In this document: one piece after another, positions 8,668 through 16,920 of the stretch
Position numbering within the stretch: the first letter of the stretch is position 1
How the letters are laid out: every line of letters begins with the position of its first letter
Assembly (NCBI GenBank): GCA_937952395.1
Contig: CALFYV010000127.1
Coordinates: forward strand, 1-25,314
Direction of reading: 5' to 3'
DNA: 25,314 bases
Source: an uncultured Bacteriovoracaceae bacterium
Lineage (GTDB): Bacteria; Bdellovibrionota; Bacteriovoracia; Bacteriovoracales; Bacteriovoracaceae
Translations under genes and position numbers: made by a program
Notes under the pieces: model-generated
Database searches by the model: none
What the model was told of the DNA's origin: nothing
What the model saw: only the letters and a program-made list of their open reading frames with translations

Positions 8668-9690
8668 TTAAACCTCAAAGGTTGGATCAACGTGCTCTAT
8701 AATCAAACGTCTAAGCTCTTCAGGCGCAAGCCATTCGGTATTAGTTCCAGAGTTATACTTGAAACCAAGAGGAACTTTTTTAGCGTTAAATTTCTCTACA
8801 TATTGATTAAGGTTGTTCAGTGCCTGAGAAAGAATAACATAATACTCTCCACAATCTACTGTATTGGGAGAATCCGATTCTGTGATCATTTCTTCATGTA
8901 ATTTCTCACCTGGACGTATTCCAATATCTTTGATTTCACATTCTGGAGCAATGGCCTTAGCTATATCTGTAATTCGGTAAGAAGGAATTTTAGGAACAAT
9001 AATTTCACCACCAATTGTATTTTCTAATGCAAACAACACCATACTCGTAGCATCTTCTAACGTAATATTAAATCGAGTCATCTCCGGATGAGTAATGGGA
9101 AGTACTCCATTTTTTTTCTCTTTGATAAAAAATGGAATAACAGAGCCTCTTGAACCCATGACATTACCATATCGCACTATTGAAAATGTCAAATCTCTTG
9201 TTCCAATCATATTTCCTGCTGCAATAAACAATTTATCGGAACATAATTTTGTAGCGCCATAAAGATTTATTGGGGCAGCAGCTTTATCAGTTGAAAGGGC
9301 CACAACTTTCTTAACACCACAATCAATCGAGGCATCAATAACATTCTGGGCCCCATTGATATTTGTTTTAATGCATTCAAGCGGATTGTATTCAGCAGCA
9401 GGAACTTGTTTTAAAGCGGCGGCATGAATAATGTAATCTACTCCTTCACAAGCACGCTTGAGTCTTTGACCATCTCTAACGTCTCCAATAAAAAATCTTA
9501 ATTGGTTCGTACCTTTTTCAGTATAGGGTTGAAAAATTTCGCTATTTTTGAAATCAAATTGTTTTAACTCATCTCGAGAATAAATAATAACCTTATTCAC
9601 TTGAGGATATTTTTTTAAAATAGCTTCTGCAAAGGCTTTTCCGAAAGACCCTGTCCCACCTGTGATTAAAATGTTTTTGCCGCTGAGCAT
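8668..9690 (-). CDS. pseB: UDP-N-acetylglucosamine 4,6-dehydratase (inverting)
   Basis: A 340-residue extended short-chain dehydrogenase that converts UDP-GlcNAc to UDP-2-acetamido-2,6-dideoxy-beta-L-arabino-hexos-4-ulose, the first step to pseudaminic acid. The NAD(P) motif GGTGSFG is at 11-17, followed by GDVRDGQRL (69-77), AAALKQVPAAEYNP (90-103), catalytic T134-D135-K136 and Y144-x-x-x-K148, and RYGNVMGSRGSVIPFF. The C-terminal NSGTN-WL-EELR stretch is typical of PseB and is absent from the paralogue fnlA in this window. ATG 9690 has AAAGGA before it. It heads the pseBCF operon and is divergent from the glycosyltransferase operon across a 194-bp gap. FlaA1-type flagellin glycosylation is one known use of this enzyme. 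Here the locus context points to a surface polysaccharide. Confidence 0.9.
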   Translation of the reverse strand: MLSGKNILITGGTGSFGKAFAEAILKKYPQVNKVIIYSRDELKQFDFKNSEIFQPYTEKGTNQLRFFIGDVRDGQRLKRACEGVDYIIHAAALKQVPAAEYNPLECIKTNINGAQNVIDASIDCGVKKVVALSTDKAAAPINLYGATKLCSDKLFIAAGNMIGTRDLTFSIVRYGNVMGSRGSVIPFFIKEKKNGVLPITHPEMTRFNITLEDATSMVLFALENTIGGEIIVPKIPSYRITDIAKAIAPECEIKDIGIRPGEKLHEEMITESDSPNTVDCGEYYVILSQALNNLNQYVEKFNAKKVPLGFKYNSGTNTEWLAPEELRRLIIEHVDPTFEV

Positions 9691-9884
9691 AACTCAATCC
9701 TTTTTTCTTAAAATCTTGACTAGGACTTTATAATAGCTTCTATCGATAGACTAGCAGAAAACCTAGATGAAAATCCGATAATGCATTTTCATACACGTTG
9801 CGTTATTATTACTTTATCCCAAGACTGGACAGACTGATTGGTAACAGGGCAAGTTTATTATTCAATCAATTTTAAAGGATTTCA
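9691..9884. promoter_or_regulatory. Divergent intergenic region between pseB and the glycosyltransferase operon
   Basis: This gap must carry the start signals for both operons. A perfect TATAAT lies on the + strand at 9729-9734, with a poor -35 (TTCTTA, 9705-9710, spacing 18). The opposite strand of the same spot reads TATTAT, so the two promoters could overlap, though no good -35 is visible for it. A 12-bp perfect palindrome TCTATCGATAGA lies at 9739-9750. AGACTG occurs twice 9 bases apart (9822-9827 and 9831-9836). AAAGGA at 9874-9879 serves the GTG at 9885. No terminator-like hairpin was seen. Confidence 0.35.
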
Positions 9885-11201
9885 GTGGCAAAAAATATTT
9901 TTTTTCTTTGCTCTCCAAGCCTGGGAATACTAGATAATTGGCTGCCAATTATCTACTCATTAAAAAAATCAAAACCCTTGTACAACTACGTTTTTGTTAT
10001 TTCCAAACCTGGGAATATCGAACATATTGACTTAGAAAATGTTCTGATCAAAATTGCTAATAATACCTTTAATCAGATTATATCTAAATCAAACTCTGAG
10101 AAGTGGTTTAGAACTGATAATTTTAATGAGTTAAAAGTGATCACAAAAAGATCCTCTATAGAGGATCTTTTTGTGAAACTCCAAAAAAAGCTTAATCATC
10201 ACATTTCTTATAATCCGTTTGATTTTTTTTTAAAAGGGATTATCGCTAAAATTGAAAACCCTAAATTAAAAAAATACTATATTGACTTCGAACATTTTAT
10301 CGACTCCTCTAGCTCGGTATTGCTTTATGATATTTATGAGCAACAAAAAACTTACAACCAAGGATTGGTTAAATTATTTAAAAAAACGCCAGCTTTTTCA
10401 ATTAATCACGGCATCGATATTAACCAAGACCAAATTATAAAAAAATACTCTTCTAAAGACTTCATAAAAGAAATTAAAGCATATCTTTATTCTAAGCATG
10501 AAATAGAATACTATAAAAACAGTTTTGGGCTTGATGAGAGCGATCTTCATATTTGTGGCATACCTCGACACTCTTTGGATTGGATTGATTTTATTATCAA
10601 AGAATCATCAAATAACATCAAATGGAGTACGTATGTATTTTTGATATCACGCTCACTATCTCCATATTTTACTTTTGAAAGAAAAAAACAAGCGCTTATA
10701 AATATAAAAAAAATTGTCATTGATGAACTCGGTTTGAAAATTATTGTAAAACAGCATCCAAAAGAACCGTCAGACGGATTGTTTTACAAAATCTTTGGTA
10801 AAGAAAACCATGGAAAAACTTGGCAAATTTCAAATGAGCACCCTTTCACTATTGGAAAAAGAGCTTTCTTCGCACTTTCTTTTTATTCAGGCGTTTCTAT
10901 CGATATGCTTGCCCTAAACAAACCAATTATTGAATATCTTGATCTGATAGGATTACCCGGCTATGATAACAAGGATTCTCTAAGAGATTCAAAAGGCGAA
11001 CCTGTTTTAAGCCTTCGCTATCTAGGTTTGGTTTTAGGTTGTAGTGATGAAAATAGCTTAAGAAATCAAGTGTTAGAAATAAAAAATAATCAGGATATTA
11101 GCTTGCAAAAAATTTTGAAAAAGTTTAATGAGTTATTTGAACGAAAAGTTGATGCTATTACTCTTGTGAAAAATGACATTATACAAAGATTAGAGCCATA
11201 A
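9885..11201 (+). CDS. GT-B-like glycosyltransferase, unassigned family
   Basis: A 438-residue protein with no family I can name with certainty. Features suggest a GT-B fold transferase of the kind seen in CDP-glycerol- or sialyl-transferase-like surface glycan enzymes. There is an N-terminal Rossmann-like strand with S-P-S-L-G-I-L-D-N-W (10-19), a long charged helical middle, NHGID (174-178) at the domain switch, and IVKQHPKE (287-294) resembling the H-P-x-E nucleotide/phosphate-binding motif. These are followed by a SFYSGVSIDMLALNKP stretch (332-347), where such enzymes bind the donor. No signal peptide or transmembrane span is visible. GTG 9885 is chosen because AAAGGA precedes it by 5 bases. 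It is first of three transferase-like genes, and its stop overlaps the next ATG by one base. Residues 86-97 are encoded by a perfect 36-bp palindrome. Confidence 0.55.
   Translation: MAKNIFFLCSPSLGILDNWLPIIYSLKKSKPLYNYVFVISKPGNIEHIDLENVLIKIANNTFNQIISKSNSEKWFRTDNFNELKVITKRSSIEDLFVKLQKKLNHHISYNPFDFFLKGIIAKIENPKLKKYYIDFEHFIDSSSSVLLYDIYEQQKTYNQGLVKLFKKTPAFSINHGIDINQDQIIKKYSSKDFIKEIKAYLYSKHEIEYYKNSFGLDESDLHICGIPRHSLDWIDFIIKESSNNIKWSTYVFLISRSLSPYFTFERKKQALINIKKIVIDELGLKIIVKQHPKEPSDGLFYKIFGKENHGKTWQISNEHPFTIGKRAFFALSFYSGVSIDMLALNKPIIEYLDLIGLPGYDNKDSLRDSKGEPVLSLRYLGLVLGCSDENSLRNQVLEIKNNQDISLQKILKKFNELFERKVDAITLVKNDIIQRLEP
10141..10176. repeat. Perfect 36-bp palindrome shaped like a bidirectional terminator, inside a coding gene
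   Basis: The left 18 bases TCACAAAAAGATCCTCTA are followed directly by their exact reverse complement. As RNA this gives a GATCCTC/GAGGATC stem with a TATA loop, flanked by A5 on one side and T5 on the other, the shape of an intrinsic terminator in both directions. It lies about 256 bases into the transferase gene and stays in frame (T-K-R-S-S-I-E-D-L-F-V). No second copy was noticed in the window. Confidence 0.9.
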
Positions 11202-12625
11202 TGCTTCGGATTCAAAAACCTGTCCTTTATATTCCACTTGAAATTTATAGAAGAGAGTTGAACGGAATGCTTTTATTCTCCTTAACAGCAACTCAAATGG
11301 GTTGGCGAGTTTTAATAGGGGGGAAAAAGGTTTTATTACCTAATCTGCATCAGCTCCCTGAAGGTACAGTATTACTTAAAAGCATCGTGCCAGGCGAACT
11401 AGAGCTTCAAGAAAAAATTCTTGGACAAGGACATAATATAGCTTCCATCGATGCTGAAGGCTTGCTGCCAAGTAATGGAAAGTCTGGTGTTGAGCTTCGC
11501 TACACAGAGGCAACCATAAAAAAATCTCATCTTCTTTGCTTTTGGGGAGAAGAACAATTCCAACAAGTTAAAAATATTTTTCATTGCGTACAAGAAAATT
11601 CCGTTGTAACAGGCAGTCCCATTTTTGACTACTGGAAATACCTAAAGAAGGTGAATACCTATAGACAAAAAAATGAAAAAAAAACTATTTTAATTGCCAC
11701 GAGTTTTCCTTATCCCAACCATTTTATTAACAGAGAAATGTCTTATGAATCGGTCCGTGCAGCCAGTGGTAAAAATGCAACAAAAGAACACTTAGACGAA
11801 ATTTTTCTAGATGGACAACTACAAGATTTGGTTTACCCTTTATTTAAAAATTTTGTAAAAAAAATAATTCAAAATTTTAGCGATTGTAATATTGTTTTAA
11901 GACCACACCCTTCTGAAAGCCCCGCACCTTGGCAAGAACTTGCTTCTGGATTTGATAACGTAAAAATGAGTTTAAGTGGTGAAATATCCCCCTTACTACT
12001 CGAATCTGATGTATTGGTACATTTTAATAGCACGACCTCAATAGAAGCTCATTTTTATGAAAAGCAAATTATTACTTTTATCCCCAAAGAAGTAGAACAA
12101 AAACTATTTAAAAGATTAAACACTCATGCATTAAATGCTTCTCGAATATCCACTACAGTTGAAGAAGGTGTAATGTTTATTTCAGAAGCATTAACAGGTA
12201 ATAAATATCAATCTCGCCTAGAATTGGAAAAAATAATTATTGACTGCTTCGATAAACGAGTTAATTCATCATCAAGTAATATATTACAGTCCCTTGAAAA
12301 ACTCAAAAATATGAATCCAAGCAGACCTCTTCCAAGTTTCATAAGGATGAATTTGAACATTGGTGCAATCAAAAATATTTTAAAACTTCGATTGATTTGG
12401 CTTTTGGGATGGATAGATTTTTTAACCAACTTATTTAGAGGAAAGTATGCGTCAAACCGCAGTTATTATTCTTATGGCAAAACAAAACAAGGTAAGTTAT
12501 CAAGTGAAGAAATTAAAAATAAAGCTGCTACAATGGCCAAAGAAATAAAAGTAAACTTTAATACAATTCAAATTAAAAAAATTAAAAATGGTCTTTATTT
12601 AATAGAGTCTAATGATAAATGTTAA
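11201..12625 (+). CDS. Surface carbohydrate biosynthesis protein, GT-B-like
   Basis: A 474-residue protein resembling the group annotated as surface carbohydrate biosynthesis proteins, which have a CDP-glycerol-transferase-like GT-B fold. Supporting marks are the N-terminal LLFSLTATQMGWRVLIGG (24-41), CFWGEEQFQ (113-121), VVTGSPIFDYW (135-145) at the start of the second domain, VLRPHPSE (232-239) and HFNSTTSIEA (274-283), which would form the donor-binding site. A hydrophobic, basic segment at about 388-410 could dock the protein on the membrane face. The basic tail after it has no clear domain. The ATG overlaps the stop of the previous gene by one base, and the end overlaps the next gene by 7 bases, so all three transferases are probably translated together. 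Donor and acceptor are unknown. Confidence 0.6.
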   Translation: MLRIQKPVLYIPLEIYRRELNGMLLFSLTATQMGWRVLIGGKKVLLPNLHQLPEGTVLLKSIVPGELELQEKILGQGHNIASIDAEGLLPSNGKSGVELRYTEATIKKSHLLCFWGEEQFQQVKNIFHCVQENSVVTGSPIFDYWKYLKKVNTYRQKNEKKTILIATSFPYPNHFINREMSYESVRAASGKNATKEHLDEIFLDGQLQDLVYPLFKNFVKKIIQNFSDCNIVLRPHPSESPAPWQELASGFDNVKMSLSGEISPLLLESDVLVHFNSTTSIEAHFYEKQIITFIPKEVEQKLFKRLNTHALNASRISTTVEEGVMFISEALTGNKYQSRLELEKIIIDCFDKRVNSSSSNILQSLEKLKNMNPSRPLPSFIRMNLNIGAIKNILKLRLIWLLGWIDFLTNLFRGKYASNRSYYSYGKTKQGKLSSEEIKNKAATMAKEIKVNFNTIQIKKIKNGLYLIESNDKC

Positions 12626-13716
12626 ACCTTAAAATAAAAAATACTCTTCGATTGATTATTGCTTTAATTTTGGCTTTAAAGCCCAGAAAAAAACTTAACA
12701 ACAAGTTCTCGCTTTACTGTAACCTCATCGCTAAAAATAAAGTCGGAGGCCCTGACCGTTTTTTGAAAACTATTTTATCAAATTCTTCTGTTACAGATAA
12801 AATTGAAGTGAGCAATTGGAATTTAAAAAACTGTAAAACAGCACTTGTCTTTTCAGCTTCGTGGGGAAATAGTTTTGCCCTACTGGCCAAACTATTTAAA
12901 GTAAAAACGGTGCTTAGAGTTGACGGTTTCTATGTACCTGAAGATAAAATTGATGAAGAATATCAACATACAAAAAGTTACCGAAACTCAATAAATGAAC
13001 AATTAAAATTTGATTTGCAAAACTTTGATCATATTATTTACCAATCACACTTCTCAAAAAGTATTTGCGATAAACACTTATTTAAAAGACAAGATAATTT
13101 TTCAATTATTATGAATGGAACTAACACAGCTCACTTCAAACCTATTCCCTTCGTTAAAAATAAAAAAATAAAACTTTTAATTTTAGGAAAACATTACCCT
13201 AAACATTTAAGTCTCGCTGTTAAGATTCTTAAAGTCGTATTGCAAAAAAATGATGCAGAGTTAAATATTATTGGCCCGATGAGAGATGGACGTGACATAG
13301 TTCGAGATTTTATTCAAAACATGAAAATTGAAGAAAAAATAAGATCAAAAATAAAATGTCATGGAATTGTTTATTATAATGAATTAGCGCAAAAAATTCA
13401 AAGTTGCGACATACTACTTCATGTAAAAATTGGAGATTGGTGTCCTAATGCTGCCATTGAAGCAATGGCATGTGGTTTGCCTGTTGTCACTCCTGCATGG
13501 GGAGGAACTAAAGAATTGGTTGGAGATTCAGGTATTGCCATCGAAGGACCTGAATGGGATTATGATAACGACTTCGTAAATAATATGGCCAATGCTATAT
13601 TGAAAATCTATAACGATCTTGAAACTTACCGAGCAAAAGCAAGAGAAAGAGTTGAAGATAACTTTGATATCAAAGATATATCAAAAAAATATTTAAATGT
13701 TTTAGAGATTCATTAA
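12619..13716 (+). CDS. GT4-family glycosyltransferase
   Basis: A 365-residue retaining glycosyltransferase of family GT4, acting on the cytoplasmic membrane face in glycan assembly. The C-terminal donor site reads CPNAAIEAMACGLPVVTPAWGG (275-296 region), with the catalytic-type E-x7-E pattern region starting at E281. Upstream are VLRVDGFYVPED (98-109), YQSHFSK (141-147) and IMNGTNTAHFKP (164-175), the usual hinge of a GT4 enzyme where the first domain passes to the second. A hydrophobic stretch at 9-20 near the N-terminus may be a membrane contact. It is the last gene of the operon and overlaps the previous one by 7 bases. It stops 7 bp before the convergent fnlC end, with no terminator hairpin between them. 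The sugar transferred cannot be read from the sequence. Confidence 0.85.
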   Translation: MLNLKIKNTLRLIIALILALKPRKKLNNKFSLYCNLIAKNKVGGPDRFLKTILSNSSVTDKIEVSNWNLKNCKTALVFSASWGNSFALLAKLFKVKTVLRVDGFYVPEDKIDEEYQHTKSYRNSINEQLKFDLQNFDHIIYQSHFSKSICDKHLFKRQDNFSIIMNGTNTAHFKPIPFVKNKKIKLLILGKHYPKHLSLAVKILKVVLQKNDAELNIIGPMRDGRDIVRDFIQNMKIEEKIRSKIKCHGIVYYNELAQKIQSCDILLHVKIGDWCPNAAIEAMACGLPVVTPAWGGTKELVGDSGIAIEGPEWDYDNDFVNNMANAILKIYNDLETYRAKARERVEDNFDIKDISKKYLNVLEIH

Positions 13717-13723
13717 GTAATAC

Positions 13724-14851
13724 TTATAGAAATTTATGCCAAACTGTTCTATTAATATAATCAGTATAACTTTGAATAATTTTAACAACTTGATGTGATA
13801 CTTTCTCATTTTGATAGTCTTCAATTTCAGAAGGAATACTCTCTTTATACTGAGATGTAACAATATCAATTGATTCAATAACTCTTTCCGATGTTAATCC
13901 CGACATAACGACAACTCCAGAGTCCATTCCCTCAGGTCTTTCATGGGCCTGACGTATCATAATACCGGGAAACTTTAATATTGAAGACTCTTCTGTGATT
14001 GTTCCACTATCTGAAATAACGCAATAAGAACTTAGTTGTAATTTATTATAATCAAAAAAACCTAATGGCTTCATAAATTCAACTCGACTATCAAATTCTC
14101 TTTTGCCAAGCTCTTCTAACTTCTTCCTTGTTCTGGGATGTGTTGAAACAATAACTTTCTTGTTATATTTTTGTGCAACTTTATTTAAGGTATCCAATAG
14201 GTTGTTGAAGTTTTTCTCTGAATCAACGTTCTCTTCTCTATGAGCGCTGACAATAAAAAAGCTTTTCTCTTGAAGGTTTAATTTATTTAAAATGTCTGAA
14301 GCCTCAATTTGATTTTTATAATGTCCAAGCACTTCCCTCATAGGAGTTCCTGTTTTAATAATCGTCTCTGGCCTAATCCCCTCGTCTAATAGATAGCGTC
14401 TGGCATGCTCACTATGAACCATATTAATATCGCTTAAATGATCAACGATTTTTCTATTTAATTCTTCTGGTACTCGTTGATCGAAACATCGATTACCGGC
14501 TTCCATATGAAAAATAGGAATTTTTCTTCTTTTTGCGGCAATGATCGAAACGCAACTGTTCGTATCTCCATAAAGTAAGATCGCATCTGGTTTTACTTTT
14601 TCTAGTATTTCATCCGTCTTAGCAATGACATTCGCAATCGTTTGAGCTGCGCTCTCTCCAGCAGCATTTAAAAAATGATTCGGTTTTGAAACACCTAGAT
14701 CATTGAAAAAAACTTCGTTAAGTTCGTAATCATAATTTTGCCCAGTATGAACAAGTACATGCTCAGTGTGCTTCTCAAGTTCATGAATGATTCGACTTAA
14801 TTTAATTATTTCAGGTCTCGTGCCAACAATTGTCATTAATTTCAAAGCCAT
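13724..14851 (-). CDS. fnlC: UDP-N-acetyl-L-fucosamine synthase (2-epimerase), FnlC/WbjD
   Basis: A 375-residue member of the non-hydrolysing UDP-GlcNAc 2-epimerase superfamily. With FnlA and FnlB as immediate operon partners, its step is the final C2 epimerisation giving UDP-N-acetyl-L-fucosamine. Motifs are TIVGTRPEIIKL (7-18), GDTNSC (95-100), HMEAGNRCFD (115-124), PEELNRKIVDH (128-138), VSAHREEN (201-208) and SDSGTITEESS (280-290), with acidic residues D96, E117 and E130 kept. The stretch RQAHERPEGMD is characteristic of the FnlC/WbjD branch and separates it from WecB and MnaA. It begins 7 bp after fnlA and is the last gene of its operon, ending 7 bp from the convergent GT4 gene. Confidence 0.9.
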   Translation of the reverse strand: MALKLMTIVGTRPEIIKLSRIIHELEKHTEHVLVHTGQNYDYELNEVFFNDLGVSKPNHFLNAAGESAAQTIANVIAKTDEILEKVKPDAILLYGDTNSCVSIIAAKRRKIPIFHMEAGNRCFDQRVPEELNRKIVDHLSDINMVHSEHARRYLLDEGIRPETIIKTGTPMREVLGHYKNQIEASDILNKLNLQEKSFFIVSAHREENVDSEKNFNNLLDTLNKVAQKYNKKVIVSTHPRTRKKLEELGKREFDSRVEFMKPLGFFDYNKLQLSSYCVISDSGTITEESSILKFPGIMIRQAHERPEGMDSGVVVMSGLTSERVIESIDIVTSQYKESIPSEIEDYQNEKVSHQVVKIIQSYTDYINRTVWHKFL

Positions 14852-14858
14852 TATATTC

Positions 14859-15935
14859 CTACCTTAGTAATTCTGATGTTCTCAAGTTCTGCGATTGCTC
14901 GATATCTATGAGGTTATTTTTTCTTAAAAGAGCAATCGTCTCTTCAAGATTTAAAACCTCGTCTAATGAACTGTATTCCTTTGACAAACCCGTTCTATTT
15001 GAAGTTCCTTCACTCAACTCAGGAAGCATCGATTGAATAGCAAAGTAATTTCCCATCGGATAACAATGATTTAATTCTTCCTCTGAAATCATGATCTCAT
15101 GCATTTTCTCGCCAGGTCTAATCCCTGTTACTTTTATTTCAATGTCATTTCTATTCCCAATAAGAGCCTTAGCTATATTTTCTACCGTAGCAGATGGTGC
15201 TCTCGGAACGAAAGTTTCACCAGGCTTTCCATTTTTTAGAACTTCCAGGACTGTATCCACTGCATCATCTAAACTTAGAAGAAATCTGGTCATCCCAGGA
15301 ACTGTTAGTGTTACCGGTCCACCATTTCTTATTTGTTCATGAAATAAAGGTATAACTGAACCTCTGGAAGCTAGAACGTTGCCGTATCTCACACACATGA
15401 AACTTGTTTCTTTGTTGAGAATATTAGCCGTGGTAAACATTCTCTCTTGTAGTGCTTTAGTCATTCCCATGACATTAACAGGCTTCGCGGCTTTGTCTGT
15501 TGAGATCCCAATAACTTTTTGCACTTTAAAGTTATTGATACTAATAGCCTTAATGATATTTTCAGCTCCGACACAATTGGTGAGAAGGGCCTGATAGGGG
15601 AAGTACTCACAAGATGGTACTTGCTTTAAAGCTGCCGCATTGATCACAATATCAACATCCCTGCAGGCAAAGCAAACGTCATCATAATTGCGAACATCGC
15701 CAACTCGAAATTCAAGTAAATTTTTAAAATTATTATATGTTATCTCTTCGGTTGAAACATTTTTATGTAAATACTCTAATCTCATTTGGTGATGCTTACC
15801 CTCATCTCTTGAAAAGACGATGATCTTACTTGGAGTACCGTATTTCCCTGAAAGCAATCTACGCACCAATGTTTTCCCCATCGAACCAGTTCCACCAGTT
15901 ATAAGGATTTTTTTGTCTTTTATTAAAGTATCCAT
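14859..15935 (-). CDS. fnlA: UDP-GlcNAc 4,6-dehydratase/5-epimerase FnlA/WbjB/CapE
   Basis: A 358-residue extended SDR enzyme that dehydrates UDP-GlcNAc and inverts C5 (and C3) to start UDP-L-FucNAc synthesis. Motifs are the NAD(P) site GGTGSMG (14-20), FSRDEGKHHQM (41-51), GDVRNYDDV (79-87), NAAALKQVPSCEYFPY (99-114), and T146-D147-K148 with M156-x-x-x-K160. Methionine in place of the usual SDR tyrosine is normal in the FnlA/CapE branch and is a good marker of it. The C-terminal HEIMISEEE region also fits. The gene follows fnlB with no gap (stop TAA directly followed by ATG). It is a distant paralogue of pseB in this window, which keeps the tyrosine. Confidence 0.92.
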   Translation of the reverse strand: MDTLIKDKKILITGGTGSMGKTLVRRLLSGKYGTPSKIIVFSRDEGKHHQMRLEYLHKNVSTEEITYNNFKNLLEFRVGDVRNYDDVCFACRDVDIVINAAALKQVPSCEYFPYQALLTNCVGAENIIKAISINNFKVQKVIGISTDKAAKPVNVMGMTKALQERMFTTANILNKETSFMCVRYGNVLASRGSVIPLFHEQIRNGGPVTLTVPGMTRFLLSLDDAVDTVLEVLKNGKPGETFVPRAPSATVENIAKALIGNRNDIEIKVTGIRPGEKMHEIMISEEELNHCYPMGNYFAIQSMLPELSEGTSNRTGLSKEYSSLDEVLNLEETIALLRKNNLIDIEQSQNLRTSELLR

Positions 15936-16820
15936 TTAATCTCGCATGCTTTCATAAATTTCATAATCAATTAATATATCTTCTAGCATTTCATGCCAGC
16001 TAAGCAGTGGTGCATTGAATTCACTTCTAAATCTGCTCGAGTCAAGACTTCTATCCAGATTAACGCTCTTATCTTCAGTAATTTCGATATCAAAATTCAA
16101 CATTTTTTTGATTTGGTTAAGCAGTTCAAATTTATTAATGGGTTCACTGGCCACATGAAAGAGTCCTGATATGTTTTGTGGTAAAATATATTTATCTATA
16201 TATTTTGCTAGCGTATGGGTGGGAAACCCAGAGTAAATAGCGCCTGAATATCCCTTAATCGTCTTACCTTTATTTGATAAGAACCATTCGAACAAACCTC
16301 CGTGAGGTTTTATTTCCCTACCTATGGTGGAAGTTCTCATGGTTAGAACATGTTTTTGATCTGTAATTTCACCCAATGCTTTTGATCTTCCATACATATC
16401 CAGTTCATCAGGCAAGGCACTCTCATCGTACATTCCATTCTTTCCGGAAAAAACACAATCACTGCTAAAATGAATCATGCGAGCATTATTTTTTTTACAT
16501 ATTTCAGAAATTTGATGAGGCAATAGAGCATTAAACTGAATAGAGACGACGGGATCTCTTGAAATCGGAAGCTGTTTTACAATTCCAATGCAGTTAATAA
16601 CTAACTCTGGCTTAACCTGGGTAATTATATTTTGTGTTTTATTGATATCTGCTACATCAATTCCAAAATAACCTTTACTAATATCAATACCCGGTATGCG
16701 TGAGAGTTTTGAGGAAATATCAGTTCGACACAAAGCATATACGTCATGGCCACAACTTGAGAGCGTAGCCCACATACGGTGACCGATCATGCCTGTTCCA
16801 CCCAAAACTAAGATTTTCAT
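15936..16820 (-). CDS. fnlB: UDP-2-acetamido-2,6-dideoxy-hexos-4-ulose reductase FnlB/WbjC
   Basis: A 294-residue RmlD-like SDR reductase, the second step of UDP-L-FucNAc synthesis, reducing the 4-keto sugar from FnlA. The Rossmann motif is GGTGMIGHRMW (7-17). It continues with INCIGIVKQLP (75-85), HFSSDCVFSG (117-126) and the catalytic Y143-G-R-S-K147 pair. NCIGIVKQ and the length fit FnlB rather than RmlD. It starts the fnlBAC block, 100 bp downstream of the wbuB-like gene, and a separate promoter is possible in that gap. The ribosome binding site before ATG 16820 is weak. Confidence 0.88.
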   Translation of the reverse strand: MKILVLGGTGMIGHRMWATLSSCGHDVYALCRTDISSKLSRIPGIDISKGYFGIDVADINKTQNIITQVKPELVINCIGIVKQLPISRDPVVSIQFNALLPHQISEICKKNNARMIHFSSDCVFSGKNGMYDESALPDELDMYGRSKALGEITDQKHVLTMRTSTIGREIKPHGGLFEWFLSNKGKTIKGYSGAIYSGFPTHTLAKYIDKYILPQNISGLFHVASEPINKFELLNQIKKMLNFDIEITEDKSVNLDRSLDSSRFRSEFNAPLLSWHEMLEDILIDYEIYESMRD

Positions 16821-16857
16821 TTGTTTAAACCCATGATCATTCTTATAGCATTTAAGT

Positions 16858-16884
16858 ATTATATTTTAACAGTCATATTGGCAA
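16858..16884 (-). promoter_or_regulatory. Possible sigma70-type promoter for fnlBAC
   Basis: On the minus strand TTGCCA (16884-16879) is followed after 15 bases by a perfect TATAAT (16863-16858). This would start transcription about 30 bases before the fnlB ATG. The spacing is short of the ideal 17. It lies in the only sizeable gap (100 bp) within the minus-strand operon, so it could serve as an internal promoter for the L-fucosamine genes. Confidence 0.4.
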
Positions 16885-16920
16885 TTATAGGTGGTTTTTA
16901 AATTCGACTTACGCGATGCT

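Noticed and set aside
9739..9750. 12-bp palindrome TCTATCGATAGA as an operator.
   Set aside because: Palindromes of this length are expected a few times by chance in 25 kb (another, ATTAAGCTTAAT, is at 4865-4876 inside a gene). Kept only as a note in the intergenic entry.
9691..9884. JUMPstart/ops element for RfaH-type antitermination, looked for before the operons.
   Set aside because: No GGCGGTAGC-like sequence was seen in the intergenic regions of the window.
14859..15935. FnlA lacks the catalytic SDR tyrosine (Met156-x-x-x-Lys160), suggesting a dead enzyme.
   Set aside because: Methionine at this position is normal for the FnlA/WbjB/CapE branch, so it identifies the enzyme rather than showing a defect.
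8668..15935. pseB and fnlA as a recent gene duplication.
   Set aside because: They differ in catalytic residue, length and C-terminal motifs and belong to two known pathways, so they are old paralogues.
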